From NCBI GenBank assembly GCA_011049095.1, contig DSDE01000156.1:1-13646 (forward strand): DNA of 13,646 bases, written 5' to 3'. Each line of letters opens with the position of its first letter. The stretch's first letter is position 1. The notes beneath the pieces are model-generated. The model did not search any database. It saw only the letters and a program-made list of their open reading frames with translations, and was not told the origin of the DNA. The DNA is from Fidelibacterota bacterium. Its GTDB lineage: Bacteria; Fidelibacterota; Fidelibacteria; Fidelibacterales; DSDE01. Below, piece after piece: positions 1 through 7,348 of the stretch. The position numbers and the translations under genes are program-made.

Positions 1-639
1 GATCTTGATTATGCCAAAATGTCATCAGCAATGGACCCATTGGTCAGACTTATGGAAAACACAGATAAAGTTCATATCAGCGGGCCTGGTACGGATCTTC
101 ATTTTTCAATTGCTGGCATGAAAGCCATCAAATGTGCCGGTGATGCCAATATTCCCGATGGGGAAGTTTTTACTGCCCCTATTAGAGACAGCGTCAATGG
201 TGTCATTCGCTACAATGCTGAATCACTTTACCATGGAACGGTTTTCACCAATATCGAGCTGCACTTTAAAAACGGTCGTATAGAAAAAGCAAGAGCTTTG
301 CCCCAGAGCAAGCTAGATAAGATTTTTAATACCGATGAAGGGGCACGCTATATTGGTGAATTTGCCATTGGTGTGAATCCTTATATCACCAGGCCGATGA
401 AAGATATTCTTTTTGATGAAAAAATTGCCGGCAGTATTCATTTTACTCCGGGGAATGCTTATGATGAGGCTGATAATGGCAATCGGAGTGCAATCCATTG
501 GGATCTGGTGCTGATACAAACACCAGAATTTGGTGGTGGTAAGATTTCATTTGACGGGAAAACCATTCGCGAAAATGGCTTATTTACGATAGCAGAGCTA
601 GCGCCGCTCAATCCTGAAAGCCTTATTGAAAAAAAATAA
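1..639 (+). CDS. M29-family metal-dependent aminopeptidase, C-terminal part (cut by window edge)
   Basis: The frame is open from base 1, so the gene starts upstream and about 212 C-terminal residues are visible. M29 enzymes (AmpS/PepS/aminopeptidase T type) are roughly 370-410 residues, so about half is missing. They remove N-terminal amino acids from peptides using two metal ions in a C-terminal active site. Visible signatures fit this family: a Glu in DGEVFTAP, a Glu in GARYIGEFAIG, a His in GSIHF followed seven residues later by a Tyr, and the closing His-x-Asp in SAIHWDLV. These match the known metal ligands and catalytic residues, so the enzyme looks active. It is probably cytoplasmic. 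It ends in TAA, 46 bases before a tRNA gene with its own promoter, so it likely belongs to a separate upstream unit. The internal ATG at 19 is not the true start. Confidence 0.9.
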   Translation, partial: DLDYAKMSSAMDPLVRLMENTDKVHISGPGTDLHFSIAGMKAIKCAGDANIPDGEVFTAPIRDSVNGVIRYNAESLYHGTVFTNIELHFKNGRIEKARALPQSKLDKIFNTDEGARYIGEFAIGVNPYITRPMKDILFDEKIAGSIHFTPGNAYDEADNGNRSAIHWDLVLIQTPEFGGGKISFDGKTIRENGLFTIAELAPLNPESLIEKK

Positions 640-645
640 TATTCT

Positions 646-674
646 TTGCGATAGCTTTTTATTCTTCTTAAATT
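646..674 (+). promoter_or_regulatory. Predicted sigma-70 promoter of tRNA-Arg
   Basis: A TTGCGA element (646-651) and a TAAATT element (669-674) are separated by exactly 17 bases. Transcription would begin near 681, about five bases before the mature tRNA start. The position between the aminopeptidase stop and the tRNA supports it. It is a pattern match only. Confidence 0.5.
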
Positions 675-685
675 TGCAGGCTTTG

Positions 686-759
686 GCCCCTGTAGCTCAG
701 GCGGATAGAGCACAGGTTTCCTAAACCTGGTGTCGCCCGTTCGAGTCGGGCCAGGGGCG
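686..759 (+). tRNA. tRNA-Arg, anticodon CCT
   Basis: A complete 74-base cloverleaf can be drawn. The acceptor stem pairs 686-692 with 752-758, the D arm carries GCTC/GAGC, and the anticodon stem is 713-717 with 725-729. The loop TTCCTAA gives anticodon CCT (720-722), which reads AGG. The variable loop has five bases, the T stem pairs 735-739 with 747-751, and its loop is TTCGAGT. The discriminator base is G759. The 3' CCA is not encoded and must be added after transcription. The next gene starts only 20 bases downstream with no terminator between, so tRNA and mRNA are probably made as one transcript and separated by tRNA 3' processing. Confidence 0.97.
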
Positions 760-778
760 CGAGAAAAGAGGAGATGAA

Positions 779-1468
779 ATGCTAAAAGGACAAAAGAAGA
801 TTACACGGAAAGAGATGAAGAAAGACCCTTTCTTTGAGCGGATTGATCAATCTGTGCGATTTTATAATGAAAACCAGCAAAAAATCTATATTGTGCTGGC
901 GGTATTAATGGTTTTGATTCTGGCTGGCTGGGGTGTTTCTCAATACTGGAGCAGCAAGGCCAAATCGGCATCTAGTATGCTGGGTATTGCTCAGCAGTAT
1001 TATTTTGCCCGTGACTATGACAGTGCACGTTCAAAATTTAGCGAACTCAGAGCTCTCTATGGAAAATCAGAATACGCGGGTTATGCCCTATACTACTCCG
1101 CAATGATAGAATATAATGAGGGGAAATATGAGCAGGCCCGGAAACTGCTCAATGAGTACCTTGCTGATTTTGGTTCAGATATAGAATTTATATCAGCAGC
1201 CTCCGCTACACTGGGAGCGATTGCCGCACAAGCAAAAGAATATGGTCCGGCTGCGGCTCATTATCAAAAAGGCGCGGAAAAAACCGCCAATTTGACTAAT
1301 AAAAAGGACTTTTACCAACGGGCCTTTAGCTATTATCTTAAATCAAGTCAATTGAAAAAAGCAGAAATGATACTTGCTGCTGTCGAAAAATTGAAATTTG
1401 CTGATGATAAATCAAAGCAAGAGCTCATCAATTCTATGCAATCAATGTTAACTTTGGCAGAAAAGTGA
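779..1468 (+). CDS. Membrane-anchored tetratricopeptide-repeat protein
   Basis: This 229-residue protein has a short basic, probably cytoplasmic N-terminus (residues 1-35, rich in Lys/Arg and including KEMKKDPFFE). One hydrophobic segment follows at about 36-57, then an all-helical region at about 65-229. That region contains several TPR-like helix pairs, for example around residues 68-95, 104-131 and 175-203, with typical small and aromatic residues. The topology, an N-terminal anchor with TPRs outside the cytoplasm, resembles the YfgM type of Sec-associated periplasmic proteins; equivalence is not shown. TPRs are protein-binding scaffolds, so a role in envelope protein handling or complex assembly is likely, but the partner is unknown. 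The start has a good ribosome site (AGAGGAG, 767-773). It is probably cotranscribed with the tRNA-Arg just upstream. The next promoter, for rimP, overlaps its last codons. Confidence 0.85.
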   Translation: MLKGQKKITRKEMKKDPFFERIDQSVRFYNENQQKIYIVLAVLMVLILAGWGVSQYWSSKAKSASSMLGIAQQYYFARDYDSARSKFSELRALYGKSEYAGYALYYSAMIEYNEGKYEQARKLLNEYLADFGSDIEFISAASATLGAIAAQAKEYGPAAAHYQKGAEKTANLTNKKDFYQRAFSYYLKSSQLKKAEMILAAVEKLKFADDKSKQELINSMQSMLTLAEK

Positions 1469-1482
1469 GCGGATAATACAAT
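1454..1482 (+). promoter_or_regulatory. Predicted sigma-70 promoter of the rimP-nusA-infB operon
   Basis: TTGGCA (1454-1459) and TACAAT (1477-1482) are close to the -35 and -10 consensus and lie exactly 17 bases apart. They span the last codons and stop of the TPR gene. The start site would be near 1489, giving a leader of about 67 bases before rimP that contains the hairpin at 1516-1540. This is the best candidate for the main promoter of the long operon downstream. Confidence 0.6.
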
Positions 1483-1515
1483 TTGAAAAAAAAAGAAATT
1501 TTCTTAAACCGTCAG

Positions 1516-1540
1516 GAAAAGTGGGAGTCTCCCACTTTTC
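1516..1540 (+). promoter_or_regulatory. rimP-leader-type hairpin in the operon leader
   Basis: A perfect inverted repeat: an 11-base arm beginning GAAAAGTGGGA, a three-base loop GTC (1527-1529), and the exact complementary arm ending CCCACTTTTC. A hairpin of this kind, with AAGTGGG and CCCACTTTT arms, is known directly upstream of rimP-nusA in Proteobacteria and others (the rimP leader motif in Rfam). There it is thought to work as an attenuator or autoregulatory element. Here it ends 15 bases before the rimP ATG. The only T-run is the TTTT within the 3' arm, so it could act as a leaky terminator or as a structure controlling translation of rimP. Confidence 0.7.
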
Positions 1541-1555
1541 ACTTATAGGCCAAGA

Positions 1556-2008
1556 ATGAGAGAACCATTACTGAAGCTCATCTCCACTCTTGCAGAGGAA
1601 ATGAATATCTTTGTGGAAGCGCTCTTTGTAAATGAAGGCGCAAGACCAAAAATTATGGTGCTTTGCGACACTTTGTCGGGAATTCACTCTGATGAGCTGA
1701 CGGAGTTAACACTGAAGCTTCGTGATAGCGCCGAGCTGGAAGCCATTGTTGGTGAGGATTTTGAATTGGAGCTTAGCAGCCCTGGTATTGAGTTCCCGAT
1801 GCGTTTACCACGGCATTTTCAAAAAAATATCGGCCGGGAAATTGTTCTGACACATTGTCGCGATGACCTGGATAATCCCCTTATCCTCAGTATTACCGAA
1901 GTCACAGAAGACAGCATCATCGGGGTAAGCAAAAGTAAAAAAAAGGAAGAATCAGTCAAGCTGTCCTACGAGGACATCAAGCAGGGAAAAATCAAATTAA
2001 AATGGTAA
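1556..2008 (+). CDS. rimP: Ribosome maturation factor RimP
   Basis: RimP binds the free 30S subunit and helps late assembly of its 3' domain around S12 and S19; it acts in the cytoplasm. The 150-residue length is normal. The N-terminal alpha/beta domain (about 1-83) ends in the family signature DFELELSSPGIEFPM (residues about 68-82), where ExSSPG is the hallmark. A C-terminal Sm-like domain follows (about 84-150), closing with basic residues. It is the first gene of the operon and is followed after 21 bases by nusA, the usual arrangement. No strong ribosome-binding site precedes the ATG (only TAGG nearby). This, together with the hairpin 15 bases upstream, suggests that translation initiation may be controlled by the leader structure. 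Family assignment is secure from the signature plus its position before nusA. Confidence 0.95.
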   Translation: MREPLLKLISTLAEEMNIFVEALFVNEGARPKIMVLCDTLSGIHSDELTELTLKLRDSAELEAIVGEDFELELSSPGIEFPMRLPRHFQKNIGREIVLTHCRDDLDNPLILSITEVTEDSIIGVSKSKKKEESVKLSYEDIKQGKIKLKW

Positions 2009-2029
2009 AGAAAGATCAGGAGTATTTGC

Positions 2030-3337
2030 TTGGACCAAAAAATATTAATTGAAGCAATAACCCAATTAGCAAAAGAAAAGGGTATTGACCGCTCAGAAGT
2101 CGGTGATATTATTGAAGCTATTTTTGACTCAGTTATTCGCCGCCGCTATGGCGAAGTAGATAATTTCACAATTATTGTGAACACCGATAAGGGCGAAGTG
2201 GAGATTTATCAGGAGCTTGAAGTCGTGTCTGATGAAGAACTAGATGATGAGGTGACACAAATTGATTTGACCAGCGCTAGGCTGCTTCCTGATATGGAAG
2301 AGGCTGAAATTGGTGAAGTGGTTGTTAAAGTCATTGATCCTGATCTTTTTGGCCGCCGGGCCATCACTTCTGCCAAGCAAGTCCTGAATCAAAAAATTCG
2401 GGAAATTGAACGCAATCAGGTTTACGAAGAATATCGCAGCCGCGTTGGTGAGATTATCGTGGGCACCATACATCAGATTCGGCCAAAAGATGCTGTCTAT
2501 GTAAACATTGACAAGGTCGAGCTGAAAATGCCCCGCAATGAACAGATTGAGGGTGAAAGATATCATCGCGGTGACACGGTAAAAGCTATTATCAAAGAGG
2601 TTAAAGAGACATTGAAAGGCCCTGAGATAGTTATCAGTCGCGCCGATAAGTCTTTTCTCAAAAGGCTTTTTGAGCTGGAAGTCCCCGAAATTTTTGATGG
2701 AATCGTAGAGATTAAGGCTGTGGCCAGAGTTGCAGGCAAACGATCAAAGATTATCGTGGAAAGCAACGACAAGCGGGTGGATGCCGTCGGCGCTTGCGTT
2801 GGCTTAAAAGGCAGTCGAATCAAGACCATCGTGAATGAGCTAAATGGTGAAAATGTAGATATTATTAACTATAGCCGCGAATCGGAAGTGCTGATCTCTC
2901 GCGCCCTTTCTCCTGCGAAACCACTGTTTATTGAAATTGATGAAGACCGCCGGACATCTCTTGCGGTTTTTGACGATAGCGAAATTGCCACGGCAATCGG
3001 TACTGGCGGTATCAATATCAATCTTACCAGCAAAGTTACCGGTTATGACATTGATGCTATTCGCCGCTCAGAATACAATAGACTTGAAGGTGATGATATC
3101 TTTATTGAAGATATTCCCGAAATTCCCCCCAAATATATTCGTGCCCTTCATGACGCCGAAATCGAGACTGTCGCTGACTTTTTAAATGCTGACCCAGAAC
3201 AAATACTGGAAATTAAAGGAATCGGTGAAAAGACATTTGAACGAATTGAAGAAATTATTCAGGAAGTATTAGATAAAAAACGTAAAAATGAGACCGCCCT
3301 TGATATTAATCAGCCAAGTGCAGATAAGAAACATTAA
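2030..3337 (+). CDS. nusA: Transcription termination/antitermination factor NusA
   Basis: NusA binds RNA polymerase and nascent RNA, and modulates pausing, termination and antitermination. The 435 residues show an N-terminal polymerase-binding domain (about 1-135), an S1 domain (about 138-205), KH1 with the canonical VGACVGLKGSRI loop (about residues 252-263) and KH2 with AIGTGGINI (about 322-330). A single helix-hairpin-helix region follows near the C-terminus (about 365-415, with IKGIGEKTFERI), then a short Lys-rich tail. It lacks the long duplicated acidic repeats of enterobacterial NusA. The start is TTG at 2030, preceded by AGGAG (2018-2022) at seven bases; no ATG fits the family start better. 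The gene lies between rimP and infB. Genes often found between nusA and infB (ylxR, an L7Ae-like protein) are absent. Confidence 0.97.
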   Translation: MDQKILIEAITQLAKEKGIDRSEVGDIIEAIFDSVIRRRYGEVDNFTIIVNTDKGEVEIYQELEVVSDEELDDEVTQIDLTSARLLPDMEEAEIGEVVVKVIDPDLFGRRAITSAKQVLNQKIREIERNQVYEEYRSRVGEIIVGTIHQIRPKDAVYVNIDKVELKMPRNEQIEGERYHRGDTVKAIIKEVKETLKGPEIVISRADKSFLKRLFELEVPEIFDGIVEIKAVARVAGKRSKIIVESNDKRVDAVGACVGLKGSRIKTIVNELNGENVDIINYSRESEVLISRALSPAKPLFIEIDEDRRTSLAVFDDSEIATAIGTGGININLTSKVTGYDIDAIRRSEYNRLEGDDIFIEDIPEIPPKYIRALHDAEIETVADFLNADPEQILEIKGIGEKTFERIEEIIQEVLDKKRKNETALDINQPSADKKH

Positions 3338-3352
3338 AAAAGGAGCTGCTGA

Positions 3353-6052
3353 ATGCCTTCAGGAAAGCAACGGGTTTTTCAACTTTCCAAAAAGCTAAAC
3401 CGCGCATCCACGGAAATCATCAATTTTTTAGATTCAATGCAGATAGCTGCAGGCCCCAATACACTTATAGAAGCTGATATTGTCGAAAAAGTGTTGAATC
3501 ATTTTGATACTGATGCTAAAAAAGTTGGTCAGGCCCAGTGGGAAAGAATCGAGCGGGCGCGACAGATTGAGGCCACTAAAAAGCAGCAGGAAGCGCAAAA
3601 GAAGAGTGAAGAAGATGCGCGTCTGAAAGCTGAAGAAGAGCGAATGAAGAAGCTTCGTGAAATGCAGGAAGCTAAAAAGCGTGAACTTGAGCAAAAGCGT
3701 GAAGAGGAGCTGAGAAAACAAAAAGAAGAAGAGATAAAGCGCAAAAAACAAGAAGAGCTTGAAATGAAGCGGAAGGAAGAAGAGGCAGCAGCTAAACTTT
3801 TAGCCCAGGAAGAGAAAAAGAAAAAAGTTGTCTCAGGCCAGCAGCCTAAAAAGAAAAAAGAGATTAAAGCTGCTACAGTAGGCGGCGCTGTGGTTTCCTC
3901 TGAAAATATTGCCGAAATAAAGAATGAAAGCGCCCCCGAAAGCCCTGCAGCGCCGAAAAAAACAGCAAGGAAAAAGAAGAAAGTTAAAGTCCTTACTGAC
4001 TCTGAAACTGAATTTGAAACCAAACTTGATGAGCTCAAAAAACGTCACAAATCCGCAACGAAGAGGGTACGTATTATTGAAGATATACCACGCATAGAGC
4101 AGTTAAAAAAGAAAAAGACAATAGCAGAAGAACCTGTATCTGTACCTGACCGCAAAAGCGGCCACAGGCCAGGAAAAGTCAACCAGGAAGAGGTGACTCA
4201 AACGATTAAAAAAACATTAAATACCTTAGACGACCGGAAAAGCAGACGGAAACATCATAAAAAAACTGTTGTCCATACAGATGAAGAGACAACAAGCGCC
4301 AGTGACACAATTTCTGTTACAGAATATATCAGCGTTGAAGAGCTGGCCCGTCATCTCGATGTATCTCACACCGATATTATTACAAAATGTCTGTCAATGA
4401 ATCAGATGGTGACAATAAATCAGCGGCTTGATTGGGATATGATTGAAATATTAGCTTCTGAATTTGGTTACAGTGTAAGTCGACTTGATGAATATGCTGA
4501 AGAGCTGGTTGAGGAAGCTGGCACAGATGGTGCGGATTTACGCTGGAGAGCCCCTGTTGTGACAGTGATGGGGCACGTTGACCACGGCAAAACTAGTATT
4601 CTCGATTATATACGATCAACAAGAGTGGTGGAAGGTGAGTCTGGTGGTATTACCCAACATATCGGAGCCTATCGCGTTAAAATTAATGATCAGACCATTA
4701 CATTTCTAGATACACCAGGTCACGAAGCATTTACTGCGATGCGTGCCCGAGGCGCTCAGATTACCGATATTGTTGTTGTTGTGGTAGCTGCCGACGATGG
4801 CGTGATGCCTCAGACCAAAGAAGCAATTAATCATGCACAAGCGGCTGGTGTGCCCATTGTTATTGCCATTAACAAGATGGATAAACCTGCTGCTGAGCCA
4901 GAGAGGGTCATTCGGGAATTAGCCAGCCTTAATGTTCTTGTAGAATCTTGGGGCGGTAAAGTCCAGGATGTGCAAGTTTCTGCTAAAACAGGTTTAGGCA
5001 TAGATAAATTGCTGGAATCTCTTTTGCTTGAGGCGGAAATGCTGGATTTACAGGCTCCCTATGACGGATTTGGCAAGGGCGTGGTCGTTGAATCTCGCCT
5101 GGATAAAGGGCTCGGACCTGTTGCCACAGTTTTGGTAAAGCGAGGCACATTGAAAGTCGGCGACCCTTTTATCTGTGGCCGTCATGCTGGGCGGGTAAGA
5201 GCAATGCTCAATGAAAAAGGAGAGCGTTTACTAGAGGCAAAGCCTGCTGACCCCGTTCAGATTCAGGGTTTTGATGATGTGCCGCAAGCCGGAGACCAAT
5301 TTGCCGTAATGGCAGACGAACGAGAAGTTCGGCGCATTGCTCAAGAGCGACAACGGCTCTATCGCGAGCAGGAATTCCGCTCGTACTCACTTCTGACGCT
5401 GGATGAAATCAGTCGCCAGATCATTGACGGCAAAACCAAAGAGCTTAATCTTATCATCAAAGGAGACGTGGATGGCTCAGTAGAAGCCCTGGCCGACTCC
5501 TTTATGAAACTATCAACTCCTGAAGTGGCAGTGAGAGTCATCCATAAAGGCATCGGTATGATCAACGAATCGGATATTCAGCTTGCCAGCGCTTCAAAGG
5601 CAATTATTATTGGATTCCACGTGAACACCAATATAAAGGCTAAAGAGCTCTCACAAGTATTGAATGTGGAAATTCGAAATTATACTATCATCTATGATGC
5701 GGAGCACGACGTGAAACTGGCGCTGGAAGGTATGCTGGAGCCAGAACGGATTAAAGAAGTGCTTGGAACACTAGAAATCAGACAGGTCATAAAAGTACCT
5801 AAGTATGGAAAAGTTGCCGGCTCTTACGTCACATCTGGAAAAGTACAGCGTAATTCGCAGATTCGTATTCTGCGGGGCGATAAAGAGCAGTTCACTGGCT
5901 ATCTTACTTCTCTGAAGCGGCATAAAGATGATGTGAAGGAAGTGAAAGAAGGGCTGGAATGTGGTGTTCTTATTGATGGTTATGATCTTTATGAAGAAGG
6001 CGACATCATCGAGAGTTATATTGAAAAATCAGTTAAAAGGACATTGGCCTAA
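3353..6052 (+). CDS. infB: Translation initiation factor IF-2
   Basis: IF-2 is the GTPase that recruits fMet-tRNA to the 30S subunit and promotes 50S joining. The 899 residues contain a first IF2_N helical domain (about 1-50) and a very charged Lys/Glu/Arg-rich coiled-coil linker (about 60-165). A basic stretch follows, then a second IF2_N domain (about 320-372). The G domain has G1 GHVDHGKT (407-414), G2 GGITQHIGA, G3 DTPGH (453-457), G4 NKMD (507-510) and G5 SAK. It is followed by domains II, III and IV, which bind initiator tRNA. All GTPase motifs are intact. The ATG is preceded by AAAAGGAG (3337-3344). It lies 15 bases after nusA and 3 bases before the DUF503 gene. The Lys/Glu-rich linker is typical of IF-2 and varies in length between species. 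Confidence 0.98.
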   Translation: MPSGKQRVFQLSKKLNRASTEIINFLDSMQIAAGPNTLIEADIVEKVLNHFDTDAKKVGQAQWERIERARQIEATKKQQEAQKKSEEDARLKAEEERMKKLREMQEAKKRELEQKREEELRKQKEEEIKRKKQEELEMKRKEEEAAAKLLAQEEKKKKVVSGQQPKKKKEIKAATVGGAVVSSENIAEIKNESAPESPAAPKKTARKKKKVKVLTDSETEFETKLDELKKRHKSATKRVRIIEDIPRIEQLKKKKTIAEEPVSVPDRKSGHRPGKVNQEEVTQTIKKTLNTLDDRKSRRKHHKKTVVHTDEETTSASDTISVTEYISVEELARHLDVSHTDIITKCLSMNQMVTINQRLDWDMIEILASEFGYSVSRLDEYAEELVEEAGTDGADLRWRAPVVTVMGHVDHGKTSILDYIRSTRVVEGESGGITQHIGAYRVKINDQTITFLDTPGHEAFTAMRARGAQITDIVVVVVAADDGVMPQTKEAINHAQAAGVPIVIAINKMDKPAAEPERVIRELASLNVLVESWGGKVQDVQVSAKTGLGIDKLLESLLLEAEMLDLQAPYDGFGKGVVVESRLDKGLGPVATVLVKRGTLKVGDPFICGRHAGRVRAMLNEKGERLLEAKPADPVQIQGFDDVPQAGDQFAVMADEREVRRIAQERQRLYREQEFRSYSLLTLDEISRQIIDGKTKELNLIIKGDVDGSVEALADSFMKLSTPEVAVRVIHKGIGMINESDIQLASASKAIIIGFHVNTNIKAKELSQVLNVEIRNYTIIYDAEHDVKLALEGMLEPERIKEVLGTLEIRQVIKVPKYGKVAGSYVTSGKVQRNSQIRILRGDKEQFTGYLTSLKRHKDDVKEVKEGLECGVLIDGYDLYEEGDIIESYIEKSVKRTLA

Positions 6053-6055
6053 AGG

Positions 6056-6334
6056 ATGCACATTCGCCTGATGCAAGTAGAACTCTATTTTTCTGAAGCA
6101 CAGAGCTTGAAGCAAAAACGGACTTATCTCCGCCGTATTGAGAGTCAGCTTCGAAAAAGTGAGAATATAGCAATTTCAGAAACTGGCCACAATGATAAGA
6201 TTAAATCGGCGCAGTTGTCAATAATCACAATAGCCAGCGCCGCTGCAGCTGCTGACAGTGTCATAGAGAATGTTCGGAATTTCTTCCAATCACAAAATTA
6301 TATTCTAACTGGTGAAAGGGTCGAAGCATTGTGA
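6056..6334 (+). CDS. DUF503 (YlxP-like) family protein
   Basis: A 92-residue protein matching the DUF503 family, known as YlxP in Firmicutes, where it also sits between infB and rbfA. Typical features are the N-terminal beta strand followed by EAQSLKQKR (family pattern ARSLKxKR), then a strand with AISETGHND and a C-terminal helix. The biochemical role is not established; the position suggests a function in ribosome assembly or translation. Only three bases separate it from the infB stop, in TAAAGGATG, so the AAGG lies against the ATG, too near for normal Shine-Dalgarno use. Reinitiation by ribosomes ending on infB is likely. The sixth codon is also ATG (6071), but the first aligns better with the family start. 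Its stop overlaps the GTG start of rbfA. Confidence 0.85.
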   Translation: MHIRLMQVELYFSEAQSLKQKRTYLRRIESQLRKSENIAISETGHNDKIKSAQLSIITIASAAAAADSVIENVRNFFQSQNYILTGERVEAL

Positions 6335-6687
6335 GTCAAAGAGCTCAAAAATTGGCCAGTGATTTAAAACAGCGAATTGGAGCAATGTTGGTGAGGGATT
6401 ATCAGTCCTTTTGCTCAAATATGCTCTTAACTATCAGCCGGGTTGAGCTTTCTGCAGACCTGCGTCTGGCTCATGTCTATATCAGTATTTACGGCGCAGA
6501 AACAGAAGTGAAGCTTGCGGAGTGCTTTCATATTATTATGGAAGATAAAAAGAAAATACGCCAGGAAATCGGTCGTGGTATGACAATTCGTCATATCCCG
6601 GACTTGCGTTTTCATTTAGATGAGTCTTTGGATTATGTTGAAAAAATTGAACGAATACTGCATACGCTCCGAGAACGGAAGCATTGA
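6331..6687 (+). CDS. rbfA: 30S ribosome-binding factor RbfA
   Basis: RbfA binds the 30S subunit near helix 1 of 16S rRNA and is needed for late maturation and cold adaptation. The 118 residues form the usual single KH-like domain. Typical signatures are the N-terminal RAQKLASDLKQRIGAML helix, the strand pair LLTISRVELSADLRLAHVYISI (split here: TISRVELSADL, then RLAHVYISI), and the C-terminal IPDLRFHLDESLDY stretch, which is conserved as P-L-F-D-S. The start is GTG at 6331 in a GTGA overlap with the DUF503 stop, so the two are translationally coupled; AAAGGG (6315-6320) lies at a usable distance. The gene sits in its standard place before truB. Confidence 0.95.
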   Translation: MSQRAQKLASDLKQRIGAMLVRDYQSFCSNMLLTISRVELSADLRLAHVYISIYGAETEVKLAECFHIIMEDKKKIRQEIGRGMTIRHIPDLRFHLDESLDYVEKIERILHTLRERKH

Positions 6688-6691
6688 AGGA

Positions 6692-7348
6692 ATGACTTTG
6701 CCGATATATAAACCCAAAAATATCAGCTCCTTTGATGTTATAAGAATCTTGCGGAAAATAAGCGCTTTCAAGAAAGTTGGACACGCCGGAACCTTGGACC
6801 CATTTGCTGAGGGGTTGCTGATTGTCGCTTTTGGGCGCAAAGAGACGCGCCGGCTTGATTATTGGCGGTCTCTGCCAAAGGTATATGAAGCCACTGGTCG
6901 CTTAGGTATCGTCACCGATACCCAGGACCTTACCGGTGAAATCCTTAGCCAAAATGAGTCTGGAACAATTCAAAAGCAAAATATTGAAACTGTTTTTGAC
7001 AAATTTAGAGGCAAGATCCTGCAAACACCCCCAATGTTCAGCGCAAAAAAGATAAATGGGCAACGTCTATACAGGCTGGCTCGCAAAGGTCAGGAAATTG
7101 AGAGAAAAGCAAATCCCATCGAAATTTATGATTTGGAGCTGATAGGTTTTGCAAATCCATGTTTTAAAATTCGGGTGAAATGCTCAGCCGGCACTTATAT
7201 CCGCACTTTAATCCACGATATTGGACAAGCGATGGGAATCGGTGCAACAGCCTGGGAGCTTTGGCGCACTCAAATTGGAAATTGGAATATGAACGAAGCT
7301 TTTACCCTTGAGGAATTTCGGAGAGAATGGACGTTATCAGCAATATAG
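6692..7348 (+). CDS. truB: tRNA pseudouridine(55) synthase TruB
   Basis: TruB converts U55 in the T loop of tRNAs to pseudouridine. With the start at 6692 the protein has 218 residues. Visible motifs are the N-terminal IYKPKNISSFDV (family KPxGxTSxD), the catalytic loop VGHAGTLDP with the catalytic Asp at about residue 36, YEATGRLGIVTDTQDLTGE, the TPPMFSAKKINGQRLY motif that contacts the substrate, and CSAGTYIRTL. I chose 6692 because homologues begin close to the KP motif. An in-frame ATG at 6620 would add 24 residues, all overlapping rbfA. The stop-start junction TGAAGGAATG leaves almost no spacer to AAGG, suggesting reinitiation. The gene ends in TAG, the only ordinary gene here to do so, inside a 22-base overlap with ribF. 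It is short for the family because it lacks a PUA-like C-terminal domain. Confidence 0.95.
   Translation: MTLPIYKPKNISSFDVIRILRKISAFKKVGHAGTLDPFAEGLLIVAFGRKETRRLDYWRSLPKVYEATGRLGIVTDTQDLTGEILSQNESGTIQKQNIETVFDKFRGKILQTPPMFSAKKINGQRLYRLARKGQEIERKANPIEIYDLELIGFANPCFKIRVKCSAGTYIRTLIHDIGQAMGIGATAWELWRTQIGNWNMNEAFTLEEFRREWTLSAI

Noticed and set aside
3560..3850. Apparent tandem repeat of Lys/Glu-rich codons in infB
   Set aside because: The DNA copies are not true repeats; this is low-complexity coding for the usual charged coiled-coil linker of IF-2.
3434..4038. Long minus-strand open frames rich in Ser and Phe within infB
   Set aside because: They are the complement of the Lys/Glu-rich linker of IF-2, whose AAG/GAA codons give few stops on the other strand. 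No ribosome site and no family resemblance.
6620..6691. Longer truB start at ATG 6620
   Set aside because: The added 24 residues all lie within rbfA and do not resemble the TruB N-terminus; homologues begin close to the KP motif.
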